From Streptomyces sp. CB02923 (GTDB lineage: Bacteria > Actinomycetota > Actinomycetes > Streptomycetales > Streptomycetaceae): 64,000 nt of DNA. The stretch is taken from NCBI RefSeq assembly GCF_001905005.1, contig NZ_LWKZ01000007.1, positions 22,816 to 86,815 of the forward strand, written 5' to 3'. A program made the translations under genes and the position numbers. This document shows positions 43,343 to 52,633 of the stretch, one piece after another. The notes below the pieces were generated by a model, which ran no database searches, was not told the DNA's origin, and saw only the letters and a list, made by a program, of their open reading frames with translations. Numbering within the stretch: position 1 is the stretch's first letter; every line of letters starts with the position of its first letter.

Positions 43343-44887
43343 ATGCGGGAGTCGGCCGGCTGGTGGGAGAAGGGGCTCGCGTCACCCTGGGGACGCGGCG
43401 CCGCCGCGGTCGCGGCCGGAGCGCTGCCCGCGCTGGCGTTCCCGGCGCCCGCCGTGTGGTGGCTGGCCTACGTCGCCCTCGTCCCGTGGATCCTGCTGGC
43501 GCGCTCCGCCCGCACGAACCGCCGGGCGGCGCTGGACGGCTGGCTCGGCGGCGCCGGCTTCATACTGGCGGTCCACCACTGGCTGCTGCCGAGTTTGCAC
43601 GTCTTCATCCTCGTGCTGGCGGCGCTGCTCGGCCTGTTGTGGGCGCCCTGGGGCCTGCTCGTACGGGCTCTGCTGCACGGGACGCCGGGTGCGCGGCGGT
43701 GCGCGGCGTCCCTCGTGCTCGTGCCGTCCTGCTGGCTGATGGTCGAACTGGTCAGATCCTGGGAGTACTTGGGCGGGCCCTGGGGGCTGCTGGGTGCCAG
43801 CCAATGGCAGGTGCCCCCCGCCCTGCGACTCGCCTCCGTCGGCGGGGTGTGGCTGCTGAGCCTGCTCATCGTGGCGGTGAACACCACGCTCGCCGTGCTC
43901 GTCGCGCTGCCGCGGGCGCGTGTCCCGGCAGCCGCGGGCCTCGTGGTCTGCGCGGTCGGCGGCACGGCGGTCTGGCTGTGGGCTCCGGTGCCGCGGGCGG
44001 CGGGCTCGGTCCGTATCGGCGTCGTCCAGCCGGGCGAAGTCGTGGGCGCCCCAGCACGGATAGCGCGCGGCGAGGCGCTGACCCGCTCGCTGGCGGGGCG
44101 CGGCGTCCGGCTGGTGGTCTGGGGCGAGAGCAGCGTCAGCCGCGATCTGACCCGGAGTCCGGCGACGGCGGCCCGGCTCGCGGCGCTCTCCCGGGACGTC
44201 GGCGCCGACCTCCTGGTGAACGTCGACGGGCGGCACGCCGGGCAGCCCGGCATCTACAAGAGTTCCGTACTGGTCGGCCCGCACGGCGCGACCGGCCACC
44301 GCTACGACAAGATGCGGCTGGTCCCCTTCGGCGAGTACATCCCGCTCCGCTCCGTACTGGGCTGGGCGACACACGTCGGCAAGGCCGCCGACCAGAACCG
44401 GATGCGCGGCACCCGGCAGGTGCTGATGCCCGTCGGCCCGGCGGGCGGGCTGCGCGTGGGGCCGCTGGTGTGCTTCGAGTCGGCGTTCCCCGACATGAGC
44501 CGCCAACTGGTGCGCGACGGCGCGCAGCTGCTGGTCGCCCAGTCCTCCACCTCGACCTTCCAGGACAGCTGGGCGCCCGCGCAGCACGCCTCGCTGGCCG
44601 CGCTGCGCGCCGCCGAGACCTGGCGGCCGATGACGCACGCCACGCTGACCGGGGTCAGCGCGGTGTACGGGCCCCGGGGCGAGCCGGTGGGCGGCCGGCT
44701 CGGCACCGAGCGCGGCGCGGCGGCCGTGTACGACGTCCCGCTGGCCGAGGGCACCAGCCCGTACGTGCGCCTCGGCGACTGGGCGCTGTACGGCGCGATG
44801 GCGGCGCTCGGCGCGTACGCGGTGGTGACGGGAGCGCGGGCGCTGCGGTCACGCCGGGGCGTGCGGAGCCCGGGGCGCGACCACTGA
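43343..44887 (+). CDS. lnt: Apolipoprotein N-acyltransferase (Lnt)
   Basis: A 514-residue membrane enzyme that adds a third acyl chain to the N-terminal cysteine of lipoproteins. Six or more hydrophobic helices occupy residues 15-220 and are followed by a nitrilase-fold periplasmic domain. The catalytic triad is visible as Glu in V-V-W-G-E-S-S-V, Lys in H-R-Y-D-K-M-R-L-V-P-F-G-E-Y and Cys in V-C-F-E-S-A-F-P. The usual W-P-E-T is W-G-E-S here. The polyprenol-mannose synthase domain fused in mycobacteria is absent. The ATG at 43343 follows GGAGGGAG. Streptomyces often carry two lnt genes. Confidence 0.88.
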   Translation: MRESAGWWEKGLASPWGRGAAAVAAGALPALAFPAPAVWWLAYVALVPWILLARSARTNRRAALDGWLGGAGFILAVHHWLLPSLHVFILVLAALLGLLWAPWGLLVRALLHGTPGARRCAASLVLVPSCWLMVELVRSWEYLGGPWGLLGASQWQVPPALRLASVGGVWLLSLLIVAVNTTLAVLVALPRARVPAAAGLVVCAVGGTAVWLWAPVPRAAGSVRIGVVQPGEVVGAPARIARGEALTRSLAGRGVRLVVWGESSVSRDLTRSPATAARLAALSRDVGADLLVNVDGRHAGQPGIYKSSVLVGPHGATGHRYDKMRLVPFGEYIPLRSVLGWATHVGKAADQNRMRGTRQVLMPVGPAGGLRVGPLVCFESAFPDMSRQLVRDGAQLLVAQSSTSTFQDSWAPAQHASLAALRAAETWRPMTHATLTGVSAVYGPRGEPVGGRLGTERGAAAVYDVPLAEGTSPYVRLGDWALYGAMAALGAYAVVTGARALRSRRGVRSPGRDH

Positions 44888-44912
44888 GCGCGCGGCGTGT
44901 GCCGTCCGCGGG

Positions 44913-45662
44913 TCAGACCTGGTTCTCGCCGCCGTCGATGTACAGGTTGGCGCCGAGGATGAAGCTGCTCTGCCCCGACGCGAGGAAAGCCACCGCGTCG
45001 GCGACCTCGTCCGGCTGCCCGATCCGGCCGAGCGGGACCTTCGCGGCGAATTGCGCCTTGATGGCGGGCGCCTCCTCCGCGCCCACCACGCCGTCGAGTC
45101 CGGAAGTGTCGATGGTGCCCGGGGATATCGCGTTGACCCGGATGTTCCGGTCCTTGAGTTCGTTGGCCCAGGTCCGGGCGAAGGACCGGATCGCCGCCTT
45201 GGAGGCCGCGTACGCGCCGAACTCCTCGACGCCGTCATCGGCGCGCACCGAGGAGTTCAGGATCACCGAGGCGCCGTCGTTGAGCAGCGGCAGCGCCTTC
45301 TGCACGGTGAACAGCGTGCCCCGCACGTTGATATCGAAGGTCCGGTCGAAGTGCTCCTCGGTGGTCTGCTCCAGCGTCGCGAACGAGGCGATCCCCGCGT
45401 TCGCGAAGACCACGTCCAGACCCCGGCCACGGGCGCGGACCGCGTCGTACAGCCGGTCCAGGTCGGCCGGGTCCGCGATGTCGCCCACCACCGCGGTGGC
45501 CTTCGACGGGCCGATGGCCTGCACGGCCGCTTCCAGCCCTTCCTTGCGCCGCCCGGTGACGAACACGTGGGCGCCCTCGGCCGCCAGCCGTACGGCGGCG
45601 GCCAGGCCGATCCCGGCGCTGCCGCCGGTGACGACCGCGGTCCTGCCTTCAAGCTGCCCCAT
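44913..45662 (-). CDS. Short-chain dehydrogenase/reductase
   Basis: A 249-residue classical SDR. T-G-G-S-A-G-I-G binds cofactor, the T-G-R-R after the second strand suggests NADP preference, N-A-G follows, and the active site is S (I-L-N-S-S-V-R) with Y-A-A-S-K. GGAGGG lies eight bases before the ATG at 45662. Two TetR-type operator-like repeats stand upstream, so it is probably inducible by a small molecule. No TetR gene is adjacent. Confidence 0.85.
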   Translation of the reverse strand: MGQLEGRTAVVTGGSAGIGLAAAVRLAAEGAHVFVTGRRKEGLEAAVQAIGPSKATAVVGDIADPADLDRLYDAVRARGRGLDVVFANAGIASFATLEQTTEEHFDRTFDINVRGTLFTVQKALPLLNDGASVILNSSVRADDGVEEFGAYAASKAAIRSFARTWANELKDRNIRVNAISPGTIDTSGLDGVVGAEEAPAIKAQFAAKVPLGRIGQPDEVADAVAFLASGQSSFILGANLYIDGGENQV

Positions 45663-45687
45663 GTGACTGCCCTCCACAAAGTTCCGT

Positions 45688-45746
45688 ATCGATCGGTACT
45701 GAATACGAACGGAACCGTAGCACCTCTGGATCGATCAGTACAGAAT
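45688..45746 (-). promoter_or_regulatory. Paired operator-like repeats before the SDR gene
   Basis: ATCGATCGGTACTGAAT (45688-45704) and ATCGATCAGTACAGAAT (45730-45746) are direct repeats with a 42-bp period, four helical turns. Each contains a palindromic core of the form GTATCGATCGGTAC. They flank the likely promoter of the leftward SDR, which suggests a TetR-family repressor. Confidence 0.5.
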
Positions 45747-45860
45747 TGGAGAGGTGGAAGGGGAAAGGGCGACGACACCCCAGGGCATCCCTCGGGGCGC
45801 GGCCTCAGGTGCACGGCCTCAGGTGCACGGCCTCAGACGCCCGGCCTCACGCGCGCGGCC

Positions 45861-46766
45861 TCAAGCCCCCTGCGCCAGCGCCTCGCGGACCACCCGCTCG
45901 CACAGCTCGTGCGTGCGCAGCGCGTCCTCGGCCGAGACGAACCTCGCCGCCCGCACGTCGTCCAGGAAGGCGAGCACGATCTGCTCGATGCCGCGCTGCC
46001 GGGCCACCGGCACCCAGTCGCCGCGCCGCCGCACGCTCGGCTGCCCCTTGTGGTCGATGACCTCGGCGAGGTTGACGACCTGGCGCTTGGTGTCCTGTCC
46101 GGACACGTCGAGGATCTCCTCCGCGGAACCGCTGAGGCGGTTCATGCTGCCGATGGCGCTGAAGCCGTCACCGGACAGGTGCAGCACCACATGGTGCATC
46201 AGGCCGTCCCGGACCTTCGCCCGTACGTCCACGTGGTCGACGGTGCCGGGCGCCAGGTAGCGCAGCGTGTCGACGACGTGGATGAAGTCGTCCAGGACCA
46301 GCGAACGCGGGTCCTCCGGGAGCCCGACCCGGTTCTTCTGCATCAGGATCAGGTCGCGGGGGTGCTCCAGGCACTGCGCGTAACCCGGCGCGAAACGGCG
46401 GTTGAAGCCGACCGCCAGGCTGACGCCGCGCTCCTCGGCGAGCCGCACGATGCGTTCCGTCTCGGCCAGCTCGTAGGCGATCGGCTTGTCGACGTAGGTC
46501 GGCACCCCGGCCTCGACGAGGCGGGTGACGATCTCCGGGTGCGCGGTGGTGGGCGCGTGCACGAACGCCGCGTCCAGGCCGGCGGCGAGCAGGCCGTCCA
46601 GGTCGGTGTGGCACTGGCCGGCGGGCAGGCGATACGTTCCGGCGACGCGTTCCAGGGTGGCCGGGGTACGGGTCTGGAGGTGCAGCTCGACATCGGGCCG
46701 CGCGCCGAGCACCGGCAGATACGCCTTCTGTGCGATGTCGCCGAGTCCGATGCAGCCGACCTTCAC
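45861..46766 (-). CDS. Gfo/Idh/MocA-family oxidoreductase
   Basis: A 301-residue NAD(P)-dependent sugar or cyclitol dehydrogenase-like protein. The Rossmann motif is V-G-C-I-G-L-G-D-I-A at 3-12. The T-Y-V-D-K-P-I-A motif carries the lysine of the family E-K-P signature, and V-G-F-N-R-R-F follows. The C-terminal substrate domain contains D-D-F-I-H-V-V-D-T, with the expected D/H pair. The GTG at 46766 has GGGAG six bases upstream. The substrate is unknown; neighbouring genes give no pathway. Confidence 0.85.
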   Translation of the reverse strand: MKVGCIGLGDIAQKAYLPVLGARPDVELHLQTRTPATLERVAGTYRLPAGQCHTDLDGLLAAGLDAAFVHAPTTAHPEIVTRLVEAGVPTYVDKPIAYELAETERIVRLAEERGVSLAVGFNRRFAPGYAQCLEHPRDLILMQKNRVGLPEDPRSLVLDDFIHVVDTLRYLAPGTVDHVDVRAKVRDGLMHHVVLHLSGDGFSAIGSMNRLSGSAEEILDVSGQDTKRQVVNLAEVIDHKGQPSVRRRGDWVPVARQRGIEQIVLAFLDDVRAARFVSAEDALRTHELCERVVREALAQGA

Positions 46767-47209
46767 GCGTACTCCCTGGGGTGCTCCGCCGCCCCGGGCC
46801 GCCTGCGCGGACCGGCGCGCCGGGTGTGCCGATGATGCCGCCCGCCCCGAAGCCGTACGGTCATCGCGCCGGGCGCGCGCCGGTGGTATGCCCGACGCCC
46901 CGGAAGCATACGTGCCGACCGGATGCCACCCTGCTCGGCGGTCACGCGGCAAGCGGAACGGTCCGGCCCGGCGGTCACGCGGCCAAGCGGGCCGGCCCGG
47001 CCCGGCGCCGGGCCGTTCCCCGCGACGGCGCCGCGCCGCCGGGAACTCCGTACCGGCTTCCGGTAATTGCTCGGCGGGATGCCCGGCCGCGACTGATACC
47101 CCCACCCCGCGGGCACGCTCCGCAGCAGCGGAAACGGGGTCAACGCCGCCCGGATCGTTCACCCCTGCGGGGCCTTCACAAGGGCCGATGCAGTCGGCAG
47201 AGTTGGCCG
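46767..47209. other. Intergenic, no gene recognised
   Basis: A 443-bp divergent gap with short GCGGTCACGCGGC repeats near 46937 and 46974. No credible reading frame was found. Confidence 0.4.
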
Positions 47210-47701
47210 GTGTTCCGTATTCCCGCAGCGGCGGTCCTCGCGGTGACGACGGCCGTCGTCACCACCGGCTGTGTCACCGTCGTCCACCGTCCGGCTCCCG
47301 AGAGCCTCCAGCCGCGCCCCGCGCTCCCCGCCCCCTCCGTGGAACCCTTCGGCCCGGAGGTCAGCCGCCCTCCGGTACGCGGGCGGCCGACGACACCGTC
47401 CGGAGCCGCCGCGCAGCGGCCGGCACCCGCCCGGCCCCCCGCATCCGGGGCTCGGCAGGTGCGGCCACAGGGACCGGAGCCCGCGGCCACGGGCAAGAAG
47501 AAGGGAAAGGGCGCGGGCCGGGGCGTACGGGGCGAGCCCGGGGCCTCCGGAGCCCGCCGGTACGGACCCCCCTGGCAGCGCACCAAGGACCGCCGCCCGG
47601 CCGCCCCGGCCCCCGGTCTCTGCAAGCTGGCACGCGAATACGGGCGCTGGCAGGACGACGACAGCGCCGACACCCTCTGCCGCCACGTCTACGGCGACTG
47701 A
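47210..47701 (+). CDS. Putative lipoprotein with conserved Cys-containing C-terminus
   Basis: A 163-residue protein. The N-terminus F-R-I-P-A-A-A-V-L-A-V-T-T-A-V-V-T-T-G-C is a signal sequence ending in a possible lipobox, with Cys at 21. A Pro/Arg-rich linker and a basic G-K-K-K-G-K-G stretch lead to the C-terminal L-C-K-L-A-R-E-Y-G-R-W, then D-T-L-C-R-H-V-Y-G. Two cysteines there could form a disulfide. This C-terminal pattern recurs in Streptomyces secreted proteins of unknown role. The GTG at 47210 lacks a strong ribosome site. Confidence 0.6.
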   Translation: MFRIPAAAVLAVTTAVVTTGCVTVVHRPAPESLQPRPALPAPSVEPFGPEVSRPPVRGRPTTPSGAAAQRPAPARPPASGARQVRPQGPEPAATGKKKGKGAGRGVRGEPGASGARRYGPPWQRTKDRRPAAPAPGLCKLAREYGRWQDDDSADTLCRHVYGD

Positions 47702-47823
47702 CGCCCCGCCCACCCCGGACCACCAGCACCCCCAGGACCACCGCTACTCCCCGGACCACCAGCACCACCCCGGCGACCGGCACCACCCGGCCACCGCCGC
47801 CCCCCGACTCGCCCACACCACCC

Positions 47824-48366
47824 CTACCGCCCTCCGCTGCCCCCTTCAGCTCCGCCCCCGGCCCCGGCGACCCGGCCCCCCAGCCGTTCGATCGCCTGTC
47901 GTACGCCCCGGCCGTACTCGTCGTCGGCCAGCGCCGCCGCCGTCTCCCGTGCCCGGTCGAGCTGGGAGCGGGCCTCGGCGGGCCGGTGGAGGGCGGCGTA
48001 GTCGGCGGCGAGACTCAAATGGAGGGCCGGCAGCAGCGCCGCCACCGCCGGGGCGGAGCGGCGCGCCGACGGCCGCCGCTCCCGGTCCCGGTCCCGTGCC
48101 ACCGGCCGGGCGGCCTCCGCCTCCCGCGCCGTTTCGAGCGCGGTGAGGTCCCAGTCCAGTTCGTCGGCCGGGTCGTCCTGCGTGTCGGCGAGGTAGTGCG
48201 CGAGCGTGCAGCGCTGGAACGGGTCACCGTCCGGCCCGACCTCGGCCCACAGCTGCGAGAGGCGGTTGCGGGCCTCTTCCCGGTCGCCGCCCCGGTGCAG
48301 CATGACCGCCTGCCCGATGCGGGTCAGGACGACGTCGCCGTCCGCCTTCGCACGCTGATCGTCCAC
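47824..48366 (-). CDS. Helical repeat (TPR-like) hypothetical protein
   Basis: A 180-residue soluble protein, mostly alpha-helical. Helical pairs such as G-D-R-E-E-A-R-N-R-L-S-Q-L-W and H-R-P-A-E-A-R-S-Q-L-D-R-A-R have the spacing of degenerate tetratricopeptide units. The C-terminal 15 residues are Gly-rich. GGGAG precedes the GTG at 48366 by about ten bases. No enzymatic motif is present; it may be a protein-interaction module. It is 110 bp upstream, in transcription sense downstream, of the ung gene. Confidence 0.6.
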   Translation of the reverse strand: MDDQRAKADGDVVLTRIGQAVMLHRGGDREEARNRLSQLWAEVGPDGDPFQRCTLAHYLADTQDDPADELDWDLTALETAREAEAARPVARDRDRERRPSARRSAPAVAALLPALHLSLAADYAALHRPAEARSQLDRARETAAALADDEYGRGVRQAIERLGGRVAGAGGGAEGGSGGR

Positions 48367-48476
48367 GGCCGCACACTCCCGCGCTCGTCCGCCGCCCTGT
48401 ACGGCCTGCCTGCACCGACGCTAACCGGCGCCCGGCCGTACCGCGCGGTGTGCGCGGCACGCCGCGGCTCCCCGGC

Positions 48477-49154
48477 TCAGCCCAGGTCGGGGATGCGCCA
48501 GTCGATCGGGGTGTGGCCCTGCGCGGCGATGGCCTCGTTTATCCGGGTGAAGGGCTGCGACCCGAAGAACTTCTTCGCGGACAGCGGGGAGGGGTGCGCA
48601 CCCTCCACGACCGCGTGCCGCCCGGTGTCGATGAGCGGCAGCTTCTTCTTCGCGTAGTTGCCCCAGAGCACGAACACCGCCGGGTCCGGCCGGGAGACGA
48701 CCGCCTTGATCACCGCGTCGGTGAACTTCTCCCAGCCCTTGCCCTTGTGGGAGTTGGCCTCGCCCGCACGCACCGTCAGCACGGCGTTCAGCAGCAGCAC
48801 GCCCTGGCGGGCCCAGGGCATCAAATACCCGTTGTCCGGAACCGGGTGGCCCAGCTCCTCCTTCATCTCCTTGTAGATGTTGCGCAGCGACGGCGGCGTC
48901 CTGACGCCGGGGCGCACGGAGAAGCACAGTCCGTGCCCCTGCCCCTCGCCGTGGTACGGGTCCTGCCCCAGGACCAGCACCTTGACCTGGTCGTACGGTG
49001 TGGCGTCGAGGGCCGAGAAGACCTCCTCCCGGGGCGGGTAGACCGGTCCCCCGGCCCGCTCCTGCTCGACGAACTCGGTGAGCTCCTTGAAGTAGGGCTT
49101 CTCCAGCTCCTCGCCGAGGACGCCGCGCCAGGACTCGGGCAGCATGTCGGTCAT
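48477..49154 (-). CDS. ung: Uracil-DNA glycosylase, family 1
   Basis: A 225-residue DNA repair enzyme that excises uracil arising from cytosine deamination. The water-activating motif is V-L-G-Q-D-P-Y-H-G, with catalytic D65. F-S-V-R-P-G and L-L-N-A-V-L-T-V shape the pocket, and H-P-S-P-L-S-A carries the second catalytic residue H187. GGAGG is before the ATG at 49154. An earlier ATG at 49226 would add 24 non-conserved residues. Confidence 0.95.
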   Translation of the reverse strand: MTDMLPESWRGVLGEELEKPYFKELTEFVEQERAGGPVYPPREEVFSALDATPYDQVKVLVLGQDPYHGEGQGHGLCFSVRPGVRTPPSLRNIYKEMKEELGHPVPDNGYLMPWARQGVLLLNAVLTVRAGEANSHKGKGWEKFTDAVIKAVVSRPDPAVFVLWGNYAKKKLPLIDTGRHAVVEGAHPSPLSAKKFFGSQPFTRINEAIAAQGHTPIDWRIPDLG

Positions 49155-49254
49155 CACTGAACAACCTCCGGTGTGCGATCCGTTCTCGGCAACGAACTTA
49201 CCGGCGCCCACTGACAACGCCCGCACCCCCGCGCGCCGACCGGCCCCCGCCCGC

Positions 49255-50223
49255 TCACGCCGTGTCGAGCCGCGCCCGCTGCACCGCGTCCAGTTGCAGG
49301 TCCAGCGCCGCCAGGCACTCGTCCAGCTGTGTCACCGAACTCACACCGAGGACGGGTACGACCGGCACCCGGCCGCCCATCAGCCAGGACAGCACCACCT
49401 GGTTCACGGTCGCCCCGGCCTCCGCCGCGACCTCGCGGACGACCCGCAGCCGGGCCACCGACCCGGGGTGGTCGTACCGTTCGGGCAGCGGCCGCTCCGG
49501 CCGCGCGTACGCACCGTGCATCAGCGTCGAGTAGCCGAGCAGCGTCAGGTCCTCGTCGTGGGCGGCCGCGTAGTCGAGGAGTTCCTCGTCGGTCTCCCGC
49601 TGGAGGCCGGACTCCGCGCCGTACCGGGGCCGGAGGTAGGTGTGCCGCTGCTGTACGGCGCGGAAGCCGGGCAGGCCCTGCGCGGCGGCGATGCTGCGGG
49701 CCTCGGCGAGCCGCCAGGTGGCGTGGTTGCTCACCCCGAGCACGTCCACGGTGCCGTCCTGCACCAGGCCGGCGAAGGCGCCGACGGTCTCCTCCAGCGG
49801 CACGTCCCGGTCCTCGACGTGCGCGTAGTACAGGTCCACCCGGTCGGTTCCGAGCCGCCGCAGACTGCCGTCGATCCCGTCCCGTACGGCCTTCTCGCCC
49901 AGCCCCTCCAGGTTGGCGGGCCACTCGGACCCGCGGGACGGATCGGGGCGGGCGCCGACCTTGGTGGCCAGCACCGTACGGTCCCTGGCGCCCCGGCTGC
50001 GCAGCCAGCGCCCGAGCAGCAGCTCGCTCTCGTCGCCGGTGCCGCCCGGCACCCAACAGGCGTAGTTGTCGGCGGTGTCCACGAAGGTGCCGCCCGCCTC
50101 GGCGAAGCGGTCGAGGATGGCGAACGAGGTCGGTTCGTCGACGCTGGTGCCGAACGGCAGGGCCCCCAGGCACAGGGCGCTGACCAGGGGCCCCGAGCCG
50201 CCGCCGAGTGTGCGGTAACGCAT
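49255..50223 (-). CDS. Aldo/keto reductase
   Basis: A 322-residue NADPH-dependent (beta/alpha)8 reductase. F-V-D-T-A-D-N-Y holds the catalytic Asp and Tyr, A-T-K-V-G holds the Lys, and Y-A-H-V-E-D holds the His. V-L-G-V-S-N-H-A follows. P-V-L-G-V-S-S-V-T-Q-L near the end is the NADPH-binding loop. It resembles the YajO/potassium-channel-beta-like bacterial group. GGAGGAG lies before the ATG at 50223. Confidence 0.9.
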   Translation of the reverse strand: MRYRTLGGGSGPLVSALCLGALPFGTSVDEPTSFAILDRFAEAGGTFVDTADNYACWVPGGTGDESELLLGRWLRSRGARDRTVLATKVGARPDPSRGSEWPANLEGLGEKAVRDGIDGSLRRLGTDRVDLYYAHVEDRDVPLEETVGAFAGLVQDGTVDVLGVSNHATWRLAEARSIAAAQGLPGFRAVQQRHTYLRPRYGAESGLQRETDEELLDYAAAHDEDLTLLGYSTLMHGAYARPERPLPERYDHPGSVARLRVVREVAAEAGATVNQVVLSWLMGGRVPVVPVLGVSSVTQLDECLAALDLQLDAVQRARLDTA

Positions 50224-50498
50224 GGTGGGTCTCCTCCACGGGTACGTCGCGGGCCCTTCGTCCCCGGGCCCGGAACAGGTGCGGTGCCGGCCCGATCCGG
50301 ACCGGCACCGCAGACCCTGCCTCTTGGAGTGCACGCGAACGCAAGCCGTTGCGCGCGCCCGCACTCGGCGCGTACCGCACGAGCGCGGGCTCGCGAACCG
50401 GCACGCACCCCCGCGCAAGCGCCCCTGCCCGCGCCCTCCCCCGTCCGCCTACACCTACGCCCCGCCTACGACCTCCGCCTCCGCCTCCGCCTGCGTCC

Positions 50499-51269
50499 TC
50501 AGACGCCCGCGTTCAGGAACAGCCCGCCGTCGACCTGGAGCGTCTGGCCCGTGACCCAGCCGGCGGCGTCGGACAGCAGGAACGCCGCCGCGCCCCCGAT
50601 GTCCTCCGGAACGCCGAGGCGCCCCATCGGGTACGCCGAGGCGGCCTCCTCCTCGCGGTTCTCGTACAGCGCGGCGGCGAACTTGGTCTTGACCACCGCG
50701 GGGGCGATGGAATTGACCCGTACCACCGGCGCGAACTCGTGCGCCAGCTGGAACGTCAGGTTGATCATCGCGGCCTTGCTCATGCCGTACGCGCCGATGA
50801 AGGGCGAGGCCGAGACGCCGGCGATGGAGGCGATGTTGACGATGGCGCCGCCGTTGTCCTTCTGCCACGCGTGCCAGGTGCGCTGCGCGAAGCCCAGCGC
50901 GGAGACGACATTGGTCTCGAACACCTTGCGGGCCACGTTCAGGTCGAGGTCCGCGATCGGACCGAAGACCGGGTTCGTACCGGCGTTGTTGACGAGGTAG
51001 TCGACGCGGCCGAACGCCTCCATGGCGCGCTCGACGGCAACACCCTGGTGGGCCTCGTCGTGGGCCTTGCCCGCGACACCGATGACGCGGTCGGCGCCCA
51101 GCGTCTCGACGGCCTCCTTGAGGGCGTCCTCGTTCCGCCCGGTGATGCAGACTTTGTCGCCGCGGGCCACGAGCGCCTGCGCGATGCCGTACCCGATGCC
51201 CCGGCTGGCGCCGGTGACCAGCGCCGCCTTGCCGGAGAGCGCGGGCGGCCGGTTGTCCTGTGCGGTCAT
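50499..51269 (-). CDS. SDR-family oxidoreductase (FabG-like)
   Basis: A 256-residue SDR. Motifs are T-G-A-S-R-G-I-G, I-T-G-R-N for NADP selectivity, N-N-A-G-T-N-P, and the active site S-I-A-G with Y-G-M-S-K. G-R-L-G-V-P-E-D-I-G and D-G-G-L-F end the domain. It lies 17 bp after a fabG-like gene in the same direction, so the two form an operon. Such pairs in actinobacteria act on beta-hydroxyacyl or related intermediates. The exact substrate is open. Confidence 0.87.
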   Translation of the reverse strand: MTAQDNRPPALSGKAALVTGASRGIGYGIAQALVARGDKVCITGRNEDALKEAVETLGADRVIGVAGKAHDEAHQGVAVERAMEAFGRVDYLVNNAGTNPVFGPIADLDLNVARKVFETNVVSALGFAQRTWHAWQKDNGGAIVNIASIAGVSASPFIGAYGMSKAAMINLTFQLAHEFAPVVRVNSIAPAVVKTKFAAALYENREEEAASAYPMGRLGVPEDIGGAAAFLLSDAAGWVTGQTLQVDGGLFLNAGV

Positions 51270-51286
51270 GTGCTGTGCTCCCGTAG

Positions 51287-52048
51287 TCAGTTGAGCGGGC
51301 CGCCGGCCACGTACATGACCTGGCCGGAGACAAAACCGGCCGCCTCGCCCGTGAAGAAGGCGATGGCGTTGGCGATGTCCTCGGGCCGGCCGACGCGCTG
51401 CACCGGGATCTGGGTGGCGGCCGCGGCCTGGAAGTCCTCGAAACCCATGCCGACGCGCTCGGCGGTGGCGGCGGTCATGTCGGTGGCGATGAACCCGGGA
51501 GCGACGGCGTTGGCGGTGACGCCGAACTTGCCGAGTTCGATGGCGAGGGTCTTGGTGAAGCCCTGCAGACCGGCCTTGGCGGCCGAGTAGTTGACCTGCC
51601 CGCGGTTGCCGAGCGCCGAGCTGGAGGAGAGGTTGACGATCCGGCCGAACTTAGCGTCGACCATGTGCTTCTGACAGGCACGCGACATCAGGAACGCGCC
51701 CCGCAGGTGCACGTTCATGACGGTGTCCCAGTCGTTGTCGCTCATCTTGAACAGCAGGTTGTCCCGGAGCACGCCCGCGTTGTTGACGAGCACGGTCGGC
51801 GCGCCCAGCTCCGCGGCGACCCGCGCGACCGCCGCCTCCACCTGCTCCGCGTCCGAGACGTCACAGCCCACGGCCAGCGCCCTGCCGCCGGCCGCGGTGA
51901 TCTTCTCGACGGTGTCCTTGCAGGCCGCCTCGTCCAGGTCGAGGACGGCGACGGCGCGGCCCTCGGCGGCCAGGCGCACGGCGGTGGCCGCGCCGATGCC
52001 GCGGGCCGCGCCCGTCACGATGGCTACGCGCTGCTCGGTGGTGGACAT
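51287..52048 (-). CDS. 3-oxoacyl-ACP reductase-like SDR (FabG family)
   Basis: A 253-residue SDR close to FabG. T-G-A-A-R-G-I-G binds NADPH and C-D-V-S-D lies before the adenine pocket. N-N-A-G-V-L-R-D-N-L is strongly FabG-like. The active site is S-S-S-A-L-G with Y-S-A-A-K, followed by P-G-F-I-A-T-D-M, which is the FabG substrate loop. It is the first gene of a two-gene leftward operon. There are no other fatty-acid genes nearby, so it is probably a paralogue rather than the essential FabG. Confidence 0.88.
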   Translation of the reverse strand: MSTTEQRVAIVTGAARGIGAATAVRLAAEGRAVAVLDLDEAACKDTVEKITAAGGRALAVGCDVSDAEQVEAAVARVAAELGAPTVLVNNAGVLRDNLLFKMSDNDWDTVMNVHLRGAFLMSRACQKHMVDAKFGRIVNLSSSSALGNRGQVNYSAAKAGLQGFTKTLAIELGKFGVTANAVAPGFIATDMTAATAERVGMGFEDFQAAAATQIPVQRVGRPEDIANAIAFFTGEAAGFVSGQVMYVAGGPLN

Positions 52049-52237
52049 GCAGGGTTCTCCTCACCCTCGAAACCTCGACGAGCGGTCCGCCGCACCGCAA
52101 CCGCAGGTGAGCAACCGCTTAGTAGCTTCAGCAGGGCTGACGCTAGAAGCCCGGCCACCCCCTGTCAACGCCTCCCCGGCACGCCCTCGCACTTCAGGAC
52201 GGCCGCCGGACCCACCACGGGACGGCGGCCGTCCCGT

Positions 52238-52633
52238 TCACTTCACCAGCAGGTCGAGCAGCCGCCCCGCCTCGATGGACGGGTCCACGGTCAGCCCGGT
52301 GTGCACCGGGCCGGGCTGGACGACGGTACTGCGCGGCGCGATCAGCCACCGGAAGCGCCGCCCGGCGTCGTCGCCCGCAGCCTGCCCGGCCCGTTCACCT
52401 CCTACGCAGATCCCCTCGACGGCACGCAGCGCCGCCTTGACGCCCTCGACGTCGGCCGCCGTGTCGAGCGCGCGCAACCGGTCCTCGTCCAGGTACGTAC
52501 GCGCCTCGACGAAGTGCCGGGCGCGGCAGTACACGACCACCCCCGCGTTGATCATTTCTCCGCGTTCGACCCGCGGTACGACCTTGAGCAGGGCGTACTC
52601 GAACACGTCACGCCCGTTGTGCAGGCCGCTCAC
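52238..52633 (-). CDS. DUF3037 protein, partner of HipA-like kinase
   Basis: A 131-residue protein with Y-A-L-L-K-V-V-P-R-V-E-R-G-E-M-I-N-A-G-V-V-V-Y-C near the start, the hallmark of the DUF3037 family. F-R-W-L-I-A-P-R-S-T-V-V-Q follows toward the end. The GTG start overlaps the stop of the HipA-like gene (GTGA), indicating coupled translation. DUF3037 proteins are often paired with HipA-like proteins; their function is not known. Confidence 0.8.
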   Translation of the reverse strand: MSGLHNGRDVFEYALLKVVPRVERGEMINAGVVVYCRARHFVEARTYLDEDRLRALDTAADVEGVKAALRAVEGICVGGERAGQAAGDDAGRRFRWLIAPRSTVVQPGPVHTGLTVDPSIEAGRLLDLLVK

